Shown here: positions 1 through 9,924 of the stretch, in pieces
How positions within the stretch are numbered: the stretch's first letter is position 1
Layout of the letters: each line of letters begins with the position of its first letter
From: CAWFKW01 sp963816535
GTDB lineage: Bacteria > Bacteroidota > Ignavibacteria > Tepidaquicellales > OLB5
DNA length: 64,000 bases
Direction: 5' to 3'
Assembly: GCA_963816535.1 (NCBI GenBank)
Contig: CAWFKW010000003.1
Location: forward strand, 806,001 to 870,000
Notes under the pieces: generated by a model
Database searches by the model: none
Told to the model about the DNA's origin: nothing
What the model saw: the letters and a program-made list of their open reading frames with translations, nothing else
Translations under genes and position numbers: made by a program

Positions 1-640
1 TTGATGCATGGCATGAAGCGCAGAGCGTTGGAACGTTAGGGTCAAATCCGTTCACGTTTTCGTGAGCGTTCATAATTGCCTGCTCAGATGTATGACACCC
101 GCTTTGAACGCACCCGATCTCATTGCTTACGGGTATCACGTTCTCGGTGTAAGCAACCTCGGATCCGTTTTGCTTTGCCGAAATGTGAAACAATTGAAAC
201 GGGCTTTCTGAAACCAGGTTATTATCCTGGTAAGGCGTAAGCGGAATTCCAACTGCGCTGAAATAACCGCTTCCGGTATCCATAGATCCCGTCAGCCCCT
301 TTCCGGTTAGCCCAATATTTTGAGGCAGCGGCTGAGGCAACCCAAATAGTATCTGGGCGTAGGTCCAGAAGTTTGTTTTGCCAACCGAATAGGTGTTGCC
401 GGGAATTGAATACTCCATTGTAAAACCATTAACGACAATTTGAGGATTCTGATTAGGCATCTTCAGGACCATTTGTACGTATAAATTATTGTAAGGCGGA
501 AGCACCGCCATTTTCGAAAAATCTTTGTTAGCGCAATGCATGCCAAGGTCGTTCCAACCGAGCAAAATATATTGCTGGCTAAACAAATTTCCGGAACCGA
601 CAAAGCAAATTAGTACAATGAAATACAACAGTTTTCGCAT
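1..640 (-). CDS. Cytochrome c-like haem-binding secreted protein (3' end outside window)
   Basis: Reading the minus strand from an ATG at 640 (GGAG five bases upstream) gives an open frame to the window edge. It begins with a signal peptide (MRKLLYFIVL...LFSQ), followed by GWNDLGMHCANKDFS and LPPYNNLYVQ, a pattern I recall from secreted multihaem cytochrome-family proteins. Near the visible end lie a CxxCH haem motif (CASCH) and a wider CVQSGCH motif, so covalent haem c binding in the periplasm is likely. About 213 residues are visible and more haem motifs may lie outside. A pair of Fnr-type boxes about 105 bp upstream suggests redox control. The electron partner cannot be told. Confidence 0.75.
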   Translation of the reverse strand, partial: MRKLLYFIVLICFVGSGNLFSQQYILLGWNDLGMHCANKDFSKMAVLPPYNNLYVQMVLKMPNQNPQIVVNGFTMEYSIPGNTYSVGKTNFWTYAQILFGLPQPLPQNIGLTGKGLTGSMDTGSGYFSAVGIPLTPYQDNNLVSESPFQLFHISAKQNGSEVAYTENVIPVSNEIGCVQSGCHTSEQAIMNAHENVNGFDPNVPTLCASCHAS

Positions 641-745
641 TTTTGGTCTCCTTAATGAAATGTTTCGAATCTATTATTGGCTATTGAAAATGCAAGTTAA
701 TACAGCCCGGGCAAGTTTTCCAATGATACATCTCAACATATTAAA

Positions 746-779
746 TGATAATTATCAATCCGGTTAATGATAATTGTCA
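746..779 (-). promoter_or_regulatory. Tandem Fnr-type boxes upstream of the cytochrome-like gene
   Basis: TGATAATTATCA (746-757) and TGATAATTGTCA (768-779) start 22 bp apart, the same spacing as at four other promoters in the window. They face the gene starting at 640. A clean TAnnTTTG element at the usual distance is not obvious here; the best candidates are imperfect (minus strand 728-721 and 719-712). Confidence 0.6.
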
Positions 780-785
780 TACATA

Positions 786-816
786 AAAATGGCAGGTATT
801 AAGGCCCGCCATTTTA
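786..816 (-). terminator. Intrinsic terminator of the FG-GAP protein gene
   Basis: An inverted repeat with AAAATGGC on one arm and GCCATTTT on the other and a short loop lies just beyond the stop at 846. Read on the minus strand it ends in a T-rich run. It separates this gene from the promoter boxes at 746-779. Confidence 0.6.
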
Positions 817-845
817 GAGGAAGATAACAAACTAACAAACAGTGG

Positions 846-2624
846 TTATTTCACAAGCGACATTTTTTTAATTTCCGAAAACTCTCCCGTTTGCAGCTTA
901 TAAAAATATACTCCGCTCGAGAAATTTGCAGCGTCCCAGTTTACTTCATAACTGCCGGGACTCAAATTTGAATTTACGAGCTGAGAAACTTCTCTTCCGA
1001 GCATGTCATAAACGGTTAGTTTGACCAATGTACTATTGTTTCCTGCCGGAATCGAAAACCGTATCTTTGTGGCCGGGTTGAACGGATTCGGATAGTTTTG
1101 AAGCAAAGTAAATTGCGTCGGCAAAACATTGCCAACCTGCCTTACACCTGTCAGGCCATTATCTCCCCAAACGCCATTATGTCGTTCGTTAAACTGCCAC
1201 ATTGGGTTAATGATCTTTGCGGGGTTATAGTTAATACCTGTATTCCAAACATACACATTTGTCATAGGTGTGGCAAAAGCAGCGCCAATTATGTCAAGAT
1301 GGCCATCTTTATTCAAATCAGATAAACATGGCATGTTGAAAAATGTAGTCCCCGTTGTAGGCTGTGGCCAGCCTGATACAGGCGTACCATCGTAGTTGAA
1401 AGCCAGGTACTGGCCCTTACCCTGAGTATCAGTAGTATTGTCATCTACAAGAAGTTCGTATTGATTATCGCCGTCGATATCGCCAACTGATACCTGATTA
1501 TTAATTGCGTTCAAAGGCCCAATCGGGAAACCGGCCAGCACGTTGCCATTTTTGTTCCAGCCGTAAATATAATCTGAAGGCACAAAGCTGGCAACCTGGT
1601 CGCCCACAACAATATCCAGCACATTATCTCCGTCTATATATCCCGGCGTGACAGGTCCGTAAACCCATTCGGAGGTCTGTTTCGGCCAGTTTGTTAATAC
1701 GGCTCCTGTATGATCCAGAATGAATATTTTGCCTGACCCGGTTGAAGTATTATGCGTTCCGAAAATGATTTCTTTGGCCCCGTCTCCGTTCAAATCGACA
1801 AGAACAGGAGATGAATACGAGTTTTTCTCGCCCCCGGGCATTGTATAAGGGAAGCCCGGCAAGACATTTCCGTTTTTATCGAATGCATAAAGGCTGTTAT
1901 ACGATTCGCCTATTATTTCAGGGATTCCATCGCCGTTAATATCGCCGACAGCGGCGCTGGAAGCAGGAACGTGGTCAATGGTTTTCGGCCAGCCGGGATA
2001 AACAGACCCGTCACCCCGGTAAACGGAGATTTCTCCTGAACCTGAGAGGCGTTTATTTGATATGATTTCCATCCTGCCGTTATTATCCAAATCGGCAAGT
2101 ACAACTGTCCTGGATGGCGCGCCGTTAACAATAGGGAAACCTGTCACCGGAGTTCCGTTCTTATGAAAGGCGTAAATAGAGCCCGCGGAACTTGTAAAAT
2201 TTCTCGAATTTATTACAATGTCAGGATCGCCGTCGCCGTCAATATCGCCGTACGCTGGCGCGCCTTCCGCAGTATAAGATAACGAAACCGGCCATCCAGG
2301 AACGTTTGAGCCGTCAAGCTTCAGGGCATACACGAAATTTCCAAGACCGTAAACAATTTCGAGCGAAGAATCGGCATCCATTTGGCAGTATATACCGCCT
2401 TCAAAAGACTCGCCGCTAACGGTCTTTGGATACCCGTTAAATGTCGGGAACGAATCGACATTATAAACTTTAGTTTCAAAGTTCCCTTTGTTATCAGCAT
2501 TAATAACGTTAAAAAATCCCATAACATCAGGCGTTCCGATAAAGGGTGTACCGGTTAAGGCGTTTTGAGCATATGGGAATCTATTCAAAAAGAGAATTAG
2601 AGCAAGTAACAATATTTTTCTCAT
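846..2624 (-). CDS. Secreted FG-GAP/VCBS-repeat protein with T9SS sorting domain
   Basis: 592 residues. The N-terminus is a signal peptide ending near PYAQ. The body holds at least seven FG-GAP-like repeats with the calcium-loop pattern DxDGDxxxD (YGDIDGDGDPDIV, VGDINGDGIPEII, LVDLNGDGAKEII), the sort of repeat that builds a beta-propeller. The last 90 residues are a type A T9SS sorting domain starting at LLQNYPNPFNPATKI and ending KKMSLVK. The protein is therefore expected to cross the outer membrane by T9SS and stay on the surface or be released. Its C-terminal coding region is almost identical in DNA to that of the next gene upstream (2638-4368). Ligand unknown. Confidence 0.9.
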   Translation of the reverse strand: MRKILLLALILFLNRFPYAQNALTGTPFIGTPDVMGFFNVINADNKGNFETKVYNVDSFPTFNGYPKTVSGESFEGGIYCQMDADSSLEIVYGLGNFVYALKLDGSNVPGWPVSLSYTAEGAPAYGDIDGDGDPDIVINSRNFTSSAGSIYAFHKNGTPVTGFPIVNGAPSRTVVLADLDNNGRMEIISNKRLSGSGEISVYRGDGSVYPGWPKTIDHVPASSAAVGDINGDGIPEIIGESYNSLYAFDKNGNVLPGFPYTMPGGEKNSYSSPVLVDLNGDGAKEIIFGTHNTSTGSGKIFILDHTGAVLTNWPKQTSEWVYGPVTPGYIDGDNVLDIVVGDQVASFVPSDYIYGWNKNGNVLAGFPIGPLNAINNQVSVGDIDGDNQYELLVDDNTTDTQGKGQYLAFNYDGTPVSGWPQPTTGTTFFNMPCLSDLNKDGHLDIIGAAFATPMTNVYVWNTGINYNPAKIINPMWQFNERHNGVWGDNGLTGVRQVGNVLPTQFTLLQNYPNPFNPATKIRFSIPAGNNSTLVKLTVYDMLGREVSQLVNSNLSPGSYEVNWDAANFSSGVYFYKLQTGEFSEIKKMSLVK

Positions 2625-2637
2625 GATATATTAGCGT

Positions 2638-4368
2638 TTATTTTACAAGCGACATTTTTTTAATTTCTGAAAACTCTCCCGTTTGCAGCTTATAAAAATA
2701 TACTCCGCTCGAGAAATTTGCAGCGTCCCAGTTTACTTCATAACTGCCGGGACTCAAATTTGAATTTACGAGCTGAGAAACTTCTCTTCCGAGCATGTCA
2801 TAAACGGTTAGTTTGACCAATGTACTATTGTTTCCTGCCGGAATCGAAAACCGTATCTTTGTGGCCGGGTTGAACGGATTCGGATAGTTTTGGCTCAGTG
2901 AATATTGCTTGGGCGCAACGCCGCCAACGTTTTGAATACCCGTTAACCCCGAACCGTCGTAATACAAATTCTGCGCATAAATACCGTTAGCGTCCTGCCT
3001 GTTATCAGCCCAGCTAAACATTGACATTCCCGCTGAATTTATAGTCGCATTCATCCTTACTTTTGCGCTTAGCACGCTGCTAACAGTTTGAATGCTTCCG
3101 CCCCAAGAAAGCGCCCCGGAAGGGCCAACGCGAAACGCTTTAACCAGGTAATTCGCGCTGCCGAATATCTGCTCTTCATACGAGCAAATTACATTTGTAT
3201 CTTTTGAGTAAATCCACATTGCTGACTGCTGATTGTTGCCAAGCGGCACAAAAGGCGTTCCCGCGTCATTCCATAACCTGGTTCCTGTGGAAGAAAATCT
3301 CTGGCCGTATAACCCGTTGGTCGTCTGTCCGCCGTTCGTCTCCTGAAATATTGTATATGTTTCCCCGTTAGCCTGCACATATGATGCAACCGGATCGAAA
3401 TGGTTATCAGCTGTATTTGTTGATACCGCAGAACCATTGACCGGGAATTGAAAAACTCCGGAAGTGTTTATCCTTTGGATATAACCCGTTGAAAGATTTG
3501 TCAGATTTCTGTCATCCCTCCAGCAATAAACCGCTCCATTGCTACCGTCGGGAAATATTCGCGGATTGTAGAACCCGCTCACATGACCCAGGGAATATAC
3601 GGTATCCTGGGTAGAGTTCCAAACAGGCGTTCCCGCCGCTGAAATTTTTTGGGTATAAATTTTATAGTTCGCGGCTGTAATAAAATTCCCTGTGTAGCCT
3701 GACCACATCAGTATCATACTGCCATTATCAGACTTTGTGGTCATACACCAGTCATAATTTTCACTGGTACCGCTGGAGAGCAGAATTTCACCGGCTCCCC
3801 ATTGTTTTACGCCTGCGGCGTTAAGCTTTTGCATTGCAATTTTCTGGGGCCCCGAACCTAATCGCCAGGTAAAGATATAATTCCCGTCTGAAGTGGCAAC
3901 AGCTTTGGGGTTTGGCTGAAACGAATTCACTGAATCGCTGAGGTTAACTCCGTCTGCCCCCCAAAGAAATGTTCCCGATGGGCTTATCAGGTATGCAAAC
4001 GGATTTATTGTGCCGCCGTTTCTGATATCTGTAAAAGTTATGACTGCATTGTTTGAAGCGTCTGTGGTCATATCATAATCGACCAGCGATGTATTCTGAG
4101 CATGAGAACTGATAAGCAATCCTCCCGGCGCTAATTGTTTTACTCCCGATGCATCAAGCCTTTGCAGATAAACCGCATAACTTCCGCCGCGCGTATCGAA
4201 CCACGAAATGTAACACCCGCCGTCTGTAGTCGGTGAAATTTTCGTAAGTTCCTGGGCGCCTGTTGTATCGCACACTTTCAGGTTAATAGCGGAATTCGGA
4301 ACCCACTGCGAAAAAGAGACTGCAGCAATAGTAAAAAGCAGAATAATCTGAATAAATAATGTTCTCAT
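2638..4368 (-). CDS. Secreted repeat protein with T9SS sorting domain
   Basis: 576 residues with a signal peptide ending near SFSQ. The body contains repeats of the type 'W-x-T-x-G-x2-(L/I)-x-S/D...GG..I-x-W-x-D-x-R' (for example GGCYISWFDTRGGSYAVYLQ, CWRDDRN, FSWADNRQDANGIYAQ), the pattern of a beta-propeller-like extracellular protein. It ends with the same T9SS type A sorting domain as its neighbour. It lies 13 bp upstream of the FG-GAP gene, so the two may be co-transcribed. No enzymatic motif was recognised. Confidence 0.85.
   Translation of the reverse strand: MRTLFIQIILLFTIAAVSFSQWVPNSAINLKVCDTTGAQELTKISPTTDGGCYISWFDTRGGSYAVYLQRLDASGVKQLAPGGLLISSHAQNTSLVDYDMTTDASNNAVITFTDIRNGGTINPFAYLISPSGTFLWGADGVNLSDSVNSFQPNPKAVATSDGNYIFTWRLGSGPQKIAMQKLNAAGVKQWGAGEILLSSGTSENYDWCMTTKSDNGSMILMWSGYTGNFITAANYKIYTQKISAAGTPVWNSTQDTVYSLGHVSGFYNPRIFPDGSNGAVYCWRDDRNLTNLSTGYIQRINTSGVFQFPVNGSAVSTNTADNHFDPVASYVQANGETYTIFQETNGGQTTNGLYGQRFSSTGTRLWNDAGTPFVPLGNNQQSAMWIYSKDTNVICSYEEQIFGSANYLVKAFRVGPSGALSWGGSIQTVSSVLSAKVRMNATINSAGMSMFSWADNRQDANGIYAQNLYYDGSGLTGIQNVGGVAPKQYSLSQNYPNPFNPATKIRFSIPAGNNSTLVKLTVYDMLGREVSQLVNSNLSPGSYEVNWDAANFSSGVYFYKLQTGEFSEIKKMSLVK
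2645..2892. repeat. 248-bp duplicated T9SS sorting-domain sequence (other copy 853-1100)
   Basis: The stretches 853-1100 and 2645-2892 match at every base except one (a C/T difference in the AATTTC(C/T)GAAAA segment). They encode the sorting domains of the two neighbouring secreted proteins, while the upstream bodies of the genes are unrelated. This points to recent duplication or gene conversion of an export module. Confidence 0.9.
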
Positions 4369-4493
4369 TAGTTTGGTTTAGTTTTTTAAATTTAAACTAA
4401 ATGATTTTTTTATCAAACCCAAAAAAGAGGAAAATGAACTCTGCAAGAGGAAGTTCAAATTAAGCCCCGACGCTTACGGCTTATTAACTTTTC

Positions 4494-4501
4494 TACATTT
4501 G
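4494..4501 (+). promoter_or_regulatory. Candidate -7 element for the TPR protein gene
   Basis: TACATTTG fits the TAnnTTTG consensus of Bacteroidetes-type housekeeping promoters and lies 67 bp before the chosen ATG at 4568. It supports that start over one at 4499, which would leave no 5' leader. Confidence 0.4.
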
Positions 4502-4567
4502 ACAGGAACTTATGAAGGGTTTTTTCCTTTGTTATTAAAGGATGATAAACTTATATTTCGTTCTGCG

Positions 4568-6229
4568 ATGAATAAAATTTTCCTCATTTTTGCTTTGTTT
4601 TTAGCATTTTTTGGATCGTTGGGCGCTCAGGAAAAGCCCGCCGACCCAAAAGCTCTTGAATTATTTATTGAAGGCAAAACATTTGAGCTTCAGGATAATT
4701 ATATAGCAGCAGTAGGAAAATACGAAGCCGCTCTCAAAATTGAGAAAGCTGCGGGCATATATTACACGCTTTCAAAACTCTATTACAATGTATCGCAGTA
4801 TCAGAAGGCGCTTGATAACGGACTTGAGGCCCTGAAAAGAGATCCGGATAACGCTGACTACGAAGAAAACGTCGCCGATTGCTACATAATATTTAACGAT
4901 TACAAAAACGCTCTGATTTACCTCAAAGAAGTTTCCGAAAAGAAACCTGACGATATTAACATACTTTACAATGTGGGCAGGATTTACGAAGCTCTAAAAC
5001 AGCCGTCGGAAGCGATAAAATGTTACGAGAAGATCACAGAGAATTACCAGTATGATGAAACGGTTCTTGAAAGAATGGTTGACATATATGAAGGTTACAA
5101 AGATTATGCTAATGTCGCTGCGACCATTGAAAAACTGTTAACGCTCGATCCTACCGATACGCAGTTAAAGCTTTCAGCTGCGGCGGCATACATGAAAATT
5201 CCGGATTATGACAGCGCCCTGAAGATCTACGAAGAAATACTGAAAACGGACCCGAAGAATAAAGACGTCCAGACCGAAGCCATAAAGATATATTTCAGGG
5301 AGAACCGGATCAACGAAGCTTTTGAGAAATACGGAAAGCTTATTGACAGGGATACGGTAGATTTTACAACAAAGATCGGCATAGCCGCCGCGTTTTTAGA
5401 AGCATCGGCGGAAGATTCAGCTTCGCTGAACGTCGCTAAATCCATTTTGACAACTCTGAAGAACGCTTATCCTAACGAATGGATGCCTGATTACTATCTG
5501 GCGCTAATAGACGCGAAAGAAAACAACGTTGGGCTTGCCGAACAAAAATTGAAAGACGTTTTGGCGCGCGCCGATACTTCAACCGAAGCATATGTGCAGG
5601 TTGGGTTCTTCTATTACGAGGCAAACAGGTTCCCGGATGCATTTGATGTGTTCAAAAAAGGCGTCGAGAAGTTCCCGCAGGATTTCAGGCTGAATTATTT
5701 TGCCGGAAATACACTCTACAGAATGGGAAGAGAAAAAGACGCCATCCCCTATCTTGAGGCCGCTTACAGTATTACTCCATCGGATCTGAACGTGATTTCG
5801 AACCTGGGGTTGATATACGATAATGAACACATGGATAGCGATTGCGAAAGGATATACGACGAAGCCGTGAAGCTATATCCCGATAATGCGCTGATACTGA
5901 ATAACTATGCTTATTACCTTGCCGTACGCGGTAAGAGACTTAAAGAAGCTGAGGAAATGTCCAGGAAATCCCTGGAAAAAGAGCCTAACAACTCGTCTTA
6001 TCTTGATACCTATGGCTGGGTGATGTTCAAAATGAAAGATTATAAGAATGCAAAAAATTATGTAGAAAAAGCTATTAAAGCCGGCGGCGACGCAACCCTG
6101 TATGAACACCTGGGCGATATAAACGAAGCCACCGGCGATATTGTAACCGCGCTGAAGGACTGGAACGAAGCTTTGAAAAAAGAACCCGATAACAAAGATC
6201 TTATCTACAAAATAGAAAAATACAAATAA
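4568..6229 (+). CDS. Periplasmic or outer-membrane tetratricopeptide repeat protein
   Basis: 553 residues from the ATG at 4568. This start was chosen because it begins directly with a signal peptide (MNKIFLIFALFLAFFGSLGAQ), while the frame extended to 4499 adds an unlikely leader. The mature part is a chain of TPR units, with typical A/Y/G spacing such as YYTLSKLYYNVSQYQKALD, ALIYLKEVSEKKPDD and LDTYGWVMFKMKDYKNAKNY, covering nearly the whole length. Such proteins act as scaffolds in envelope complexes. trxB follows after 19 bp and may be co-transcribed. The partner is unknown. Confidence 0.85.
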   Translation: MNKIFLIFALFLAFFGSLGAQEKPADPKALELFIEGKTFELQDNYIAAVGKYEAALKIEKAAGIYYTLSKLYYNVSQYQKALDNGLEALKRDPDNADYEENVADCYIIFNDYKNALIYLKEVSEKKPDDINILYNVGRIYEALKQPSEAIKCYEKITENYQYDETVLERMVDIYEGYKDYANVAATIEKLLTLDPTDTQLKLSAAAAYMKIPDYDSALKIYEEILKTDPKNKDVQTEAIKIYFRENRINEAFEKYGKLIDRDTVDFTTKIGIAAAFLEASAEDSASLNVAKSILTTLKNAYPNEWMPDYYLALIDAKENNVGLAEQKLKDVLARADTSTEAYVQVGFFYYEANRFPDAFDVFKKGVEKFPQDFRLNYFAGNTLYRMGREKDAIPYLEAAYSITPSDLNVISNLGLIYDNEHMDSDCERIYDEAVKLYPDNALILNNYAYYLAVRGKRLKEAEEMSRKSLEKEPNNSSYLDTYGWVMFKMKDYKNAKNYVEKAIKAGGDATLYEHLGDINEATGDIVTALKDWNEALKKEPDNKDLIYKIEKYK

Positions 6230-6248
6230 CTAAAAATCCTGTTAGAAA

Positions 6249-7199
6249 ATGACTGAAAAAATTGTACACAATGTAATTATCATAGGTTCGGGCCCCGCGG
6301 GCCTTACAGCCGCGCTATATACTGCCAGGGCGAATCTTAACCCTATTGTATTTGAAGGATTGCAGCCGGGCGGACAGCTGACGATCACCACGGAAGTTGA
6401 GAACTACCCCGGTTTTGAACACGGCATCATGGGCCCGGAGCTAATGGACATCATGAGGAAACAGGCGCAGCGTTTTGGCGCTGACTGCAGGTTTAACATA
6501 GTTGAGAAAGTTGACTTTTCAAAAAAGCCGTTTAAGATTTCCGTAAGCGGCGAAGAACATCTTGCTAACGCGGTAATTATAGCCACAGGCGCGTCCGCGA
6601 AGCTGCTTGGCCTTGACTCAGAAAACGAGTATATGGGTTACGGCGTTTCAGCGTGCGCAACCTGCGACGGTTTCTTTTTTAAGGACCAGAGAATTATTGT
6701 GATAGGCGGCGGCGATACCGCGATGGAAGAAGCCAGCTACTTAACCAAGTTCGGCAAGGAAGTGGCGATTGTCCACAGGCGCGAAGAATTCCGCGCTTCT
6801 AAAATAATGCTGGATAGAGCGAAGAAGAACCCGAAAATAAAACTGGTCACCGATACAACGCTCGAAGAAGTCCTGGGCGTAAATGAGAACGGTAAAAAAA
6901 GAGTCACCGGAGCTCTTCTTAAGAACGTCAAGACAGGCGAGAAGAAAGTGCATGATGTCGAAGGAATATTCCTCGGCATCGGCCATAAGCCAAACACTGA
7001 CCTTTTTAAGGGGCAAATTGATCTTGAAGATAACGGTTACATAAAGACAAGCAAAGTAAATACATATACAAACGTGAAGGGCGTGTTTGCTTGCGGCGAC
7101 GCACAGGACCATGTTTACCGGCAGGCCATTACAGCGGCCGGTTCAGGCTGTATGGCGGCAATCGACGTTGAAAGATACCTTGAATCGCTTCATGGTTGA
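6249..7199 (+). CDS. trxB: Thioredoxin-disulfide reductase
   Basis: 316 residues, the normal length of low-molecular-weight TrxB. An FAD-binding GSGPAGLT motif lies near residue 12, the redox-active CATC pair near residue 137, an NADPH-binding GGGDTAMEEA motif after that, and a C-terminal FAD motif in VFACGDAQD. It transfers electrons from NADPH through FAD to thioredoxin in the cytoplasm. It lies 19 bp after the TPR gene and is followed by a terminator hairpin at 7221-7260. Confidence 0.97.
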   Translation: MTEKIVHNVIIIGSGPAGLTAALYTARANLNPIVFEGLQPGGQLTITTEVENYPGFEHGIMGPELMDIMRKQAQRFGADCRFNIVEKVDFSKKPFKISVSGEEHLANAVIIATGASAKLLGLDSENEYMGYGVSACATCDGFFFKDQRIIVIGGGDTAMEEASYLTKFGKEVAIVHRREEFRASKIMLDRAKKNPKIKLVTDTTLEEVLGVNENGKKRVTGALLKNVKTGEKKVHDVEGIFLGIGHKPNTDLFKGQIDLEDNGYIKTSKVNTYTNVKGVFACGDAQDHVYRQAITAAGSGCMAAIDVERYLESLHG

Positions 7200-7220
7200 T
7201 TAATATTATATTTTAAAAAC

Positions 7221-7260
7221 AAGGGGCTGCGACAAAAGATGTTTCAGTCCCTTCTTTTTT
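7221..7260 (+). terminator. Intrinsic terminator after trxB
   Basis: AAGGGG-CTG pairs with CAG-TCCCTT across a loop and is followed by CTTTTTT. It lies 21 bp after the trxB stop. Confidence 0.65.
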
Positions 7261-7289
7261 ACCATCTGTATTAGTTATATTATCATTTG

Positions 7290-9818
7290 ATGGACAGGAA
7301 ATTCGCAAATATTGCATTCAATCTCCCGGTTGATTCCCTCTTCACATATTCCATTCCGCCGGAATATTCTGCAACTGCCCTCGCCGGGCAAAGAGTTCTT
7401 GCGCAGTTTGGAAAGAGAACTATTACAGGCCTCATTGTAAGCTTCTCCGATAAAACTTCGCTGAAATCCGTTAAACCTGTCTCCGAAATTCTTGATGCCG
7501 AACCCATTCTCTCTTCAGAAATGATGGAATTCTGCAAATGGATGTCGGGGTATTATCTGTGCCCTGTAGGCGAAGTAATATTTTCAGCTGTTCCACGGGG
7601 CACAATGATAGAATCAAAGACCCTGTACCGACTAAACGAAGATATAGATTTACAGGCGGAGAAACTGACTGAATTACAACTGGATGCCGCTGAAGCGCTC
7701 GCAAAGAGACCTCTTACCATAAAACAACTGGGAAATAAACTTGGGCGCAGGAACCTCCGAAGCGCAGTTGCCGCTCTGACTGCCAGGGGCATTGTTGCCG
7801 AAGAGCTTACTTTGCCGCCTGCAAAATCGAAACCCAGGTTTGAAAAATATGTAACTTTCAGCCTGCTGGATGAATTCAGGGAATACTCAGATGACAGCTT
7901 CAACATTTTTCTGGAGGAAAACAAAATTCGCTCAAAATGCCAGATTAATACGCTCAGGTACCTTATCGAAAATGAAGTGAGGGAAATACCGCATGGCGAA
8001 CTGATAAAGAAAAGCGGCGGCTCACAATCAGCCGTAAAGACCCTGGCAAAGAACGAATTTATATCAGTTGAATCAAGGGAAGTAAACCGCGGCATTGAGC
8101 ACGAGTTTGGCGAGGATCTTAAGATAAAAGAACTTAACTCCGGCCAATTATCCGTGCTGGAAAAAATAAACGAATACGCAGGCAAAAATATCTTCAAGCC
8201 TTTTCTTTTGTTTGGCGTAACGGGAAGCGGTAAAACACAGGTATATATAGAAGCTATCAGCGCATTGTTGAAACAAAACAAAACGGCGATTGTTCTTGTG
8301 CCCGAAATTTCTCTGACGCCGCAGCTTATTCACAGGTTCAGAGTTTATTTCGGGGATGTGATAGGCGTGATCCACAGCAGGCTTTCTGAGGGGCAGAAGT
8401 ATGACGTTTTCAGAAGAATTAGAAGCGGAGAAACAAAAATTGTCATCGGCGCGCGCTCAGCCTTGTTTGCTCCGCTTAAGAACATAGGGATCATAATCGT
8501 CGACGAAGAGCATGACCAGTCTTATAAGCAGACCGAAAAAAATCCGAAATATAATGCCCGTGATTCGGCTTTGGTCAGGGCAAAGCAGAACAACGCCGTC
8601 GTTGTGCTGGGTTCGGCAACCCCCTCGCTCGAAAGCTTTTACAATTATAAAGCAGGCAAGTATGAGCTGATCGAGCTCCCGCACCGCGCGTTAAAAACAA
8701 AGCAGCCTGCGATAGAAATTGTTGATATGCTCGCCGAGCTGAAATCTTCAAGCAAGTTTGTAAAATATGAGACGCCTGAAAAACGTTTTCTTTCGTCGAA
8801 GCTTATTTCATATATAGACGAAGCGCTGGGGAAGAAACAATCGGTAATACTGCTTCAGAACCGGAGAGGATACTCGGCATACAGCGAGTGCCAGGATTGC
8901 GGCAATGTAAAGCTGTGCGTTAATTGCGATATTACGCTTATATATCACAAAGTCAAAGATCATTTGCGGTGCCACTATTGCGGGCATACAGAATCTCTAC
9001 CCGAAAAATGCGAAATATGCGGCAGCCAAAACTTGATGCTTAAGGGCACAGGAACTGAAAAGGTCGAGGAAGAAATAGAAAAGCTGTTTCCAAAAGCACG
9101 CATAAGAAGAATGGACGCCGACACGGTAAAAGGAAAAGATGCGCACAGGAAGATCCTCAAGAGTTTTCACGACGGCGAATTTGATATATTGATCGGCACT
9201 CAGATGATCTCAAAGGGCCTGGACTTCCCCAATGTGTATCTTGTAGGAGTAATTTCGGCCGATGTTGGCTTGATGAACCCTGATTTCCGTTCTTATGAAA
9301 GGACCTACCAGCTACTCGCGCAGGTTTCGGGACGCTCAGGCAGGGCAAGCGATTTTGGAAAAGTCGTGATCCAGACAATGCACCCCGAAAATTTTATCTT
9401 CAAGTATGTGGCGGAGCACGATTACCGCGGATTCTTCGACAAGGAAATATCCGCCAGAAAGAACTTCAACTACCCGCCTTTTTCAAGAATGACATTAATA
9501 GAAGTAAGCGGGCCTGAAATCGCAAAAGCGGGATCGCTTGCATCTAAAATATACCTCAAACTTAAGGATACGCTGAAGAAGCTTACTGCCGGCGAGAATA
9601 CCGGCGCGGTAGAACTGATGGTTCCGGCGCCGGCGCTGATCTATAAGATCAAGAACAATTACAGGTATCATCTTATAATAAAGACTCTCAAATCGCACCC
9701 GGAGTCTAATATTCTGACGGATCATCTGTTAAAAAGCCTTGAACGATTTTTGGAAGTAAATAAGATCAAATCCGGAGGGCAGGTCAATATTGACGTTGAC
9801 CCTTTGAGTTTCTATTAA
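7290..9818 (+). CDS. priA: Primosomal protein N' (replication restart helicase PriA)
   Basis: 842 residues from the ATG at 7290; a TTG one codon earlier is in frame but unnecessary. An N-terminal DNA 3'-end-binding domain (about residues 1-110) is followed by the helicase core: Walker A GVTGSGKT, DEEH box (VDEEHDQ), GSATPS motif. A zinc region carries eight cysteines in CxxC pairs (CQDCG, CVNCD, CHYCG, CEICG). Motifs V and VI are seen in GTQMISKGLDFPNV and QVSGRSGR. The protein reloads the replisome at stalled forks. Length and motifs are complete. Confidence 0.97.
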   Translation: MDRKFANIAFNLPVDSLFTYSIPPEYSATALAGQRVLAQFGKRTITGLIVSFSDKTSLKSVKPVSEILDAEPILSSEMMEFCKWMSGYYLCPVGEVIFSAVPRGTMIESKTLYRLNEDIDLQAEKLTELQLDAAEALAKRPLTIKQLGNKLGRRNLRSAVAALTARGIVAEELTLPPAKSKPRFEKYVTFSLLDEFREYSDDSFNIFLEENKIRSKCQINTLRYLIENEVREIPHGELIKKSGGSQSAVKTLAKNEFISVESREVNRGIEHEFGEDLKIKELNSGQLSVLEKINEYAGKNIFKPFLLFGVTGSGKTQVYIEAISALLKQNKTAIVLVPEISLTPQLIHRFRVYFGDVIGVIHSRLSEGQKYDVFRRIRSGETKIVIGARSALFAPLKNIGIIIVDEEHDQSYKQTEKNPKYNARDSALVRAKQNNAVVVLGSATPSLESFYNYKAGKYELIELPHRALKTKQPAIEIVDMLAELKSSSKFVKYETPEKRFLSSKLISYIDEALGKKQSVILLQNRRGYSAYSECQDCGNVKLCVNCDITLIYHKVKDHLRCHYCGHTESLPEKCEICGSQNLMLKGTGTEKVEEEIEKLFPKARIRRMDADTVKGKDAHRKILKSFHDGEFDILIGTQMISKGLDFPNVYLVGVISADVGLMNPDFRSYERTYQLLAQVSGRSGRASDFGKVVIQTMHPENFIFKYVAEHDYRGFFDKEISARKNFNYPPFSRMTLIEVSGPEIAKAGSLASKIYLKLKDTLKKLTAGENTGAVELMVPAPALIYKIKNNYRYHLIIKTLKSHPESNILTDHLLKSLERFLEVNKIKSGGQVNIDVDPLSFY

Positions 9819-9924
9819 CGCATGTAAACAAGCTTTTTCATGAGGTGGATAAATCGTAATATTTTTTATATATTAGAACAGCGCTTCAAATTAAACCAAA
9901 AATATAAATTAACAGGGGAATCTG

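Noticed and set aside
7553..8281. 242-codon minus-strand frame
   Set aside because: It lies wholly opposite priA, is Ser/Phe-rich as expected of an antisense frame, and has no ribosome site.
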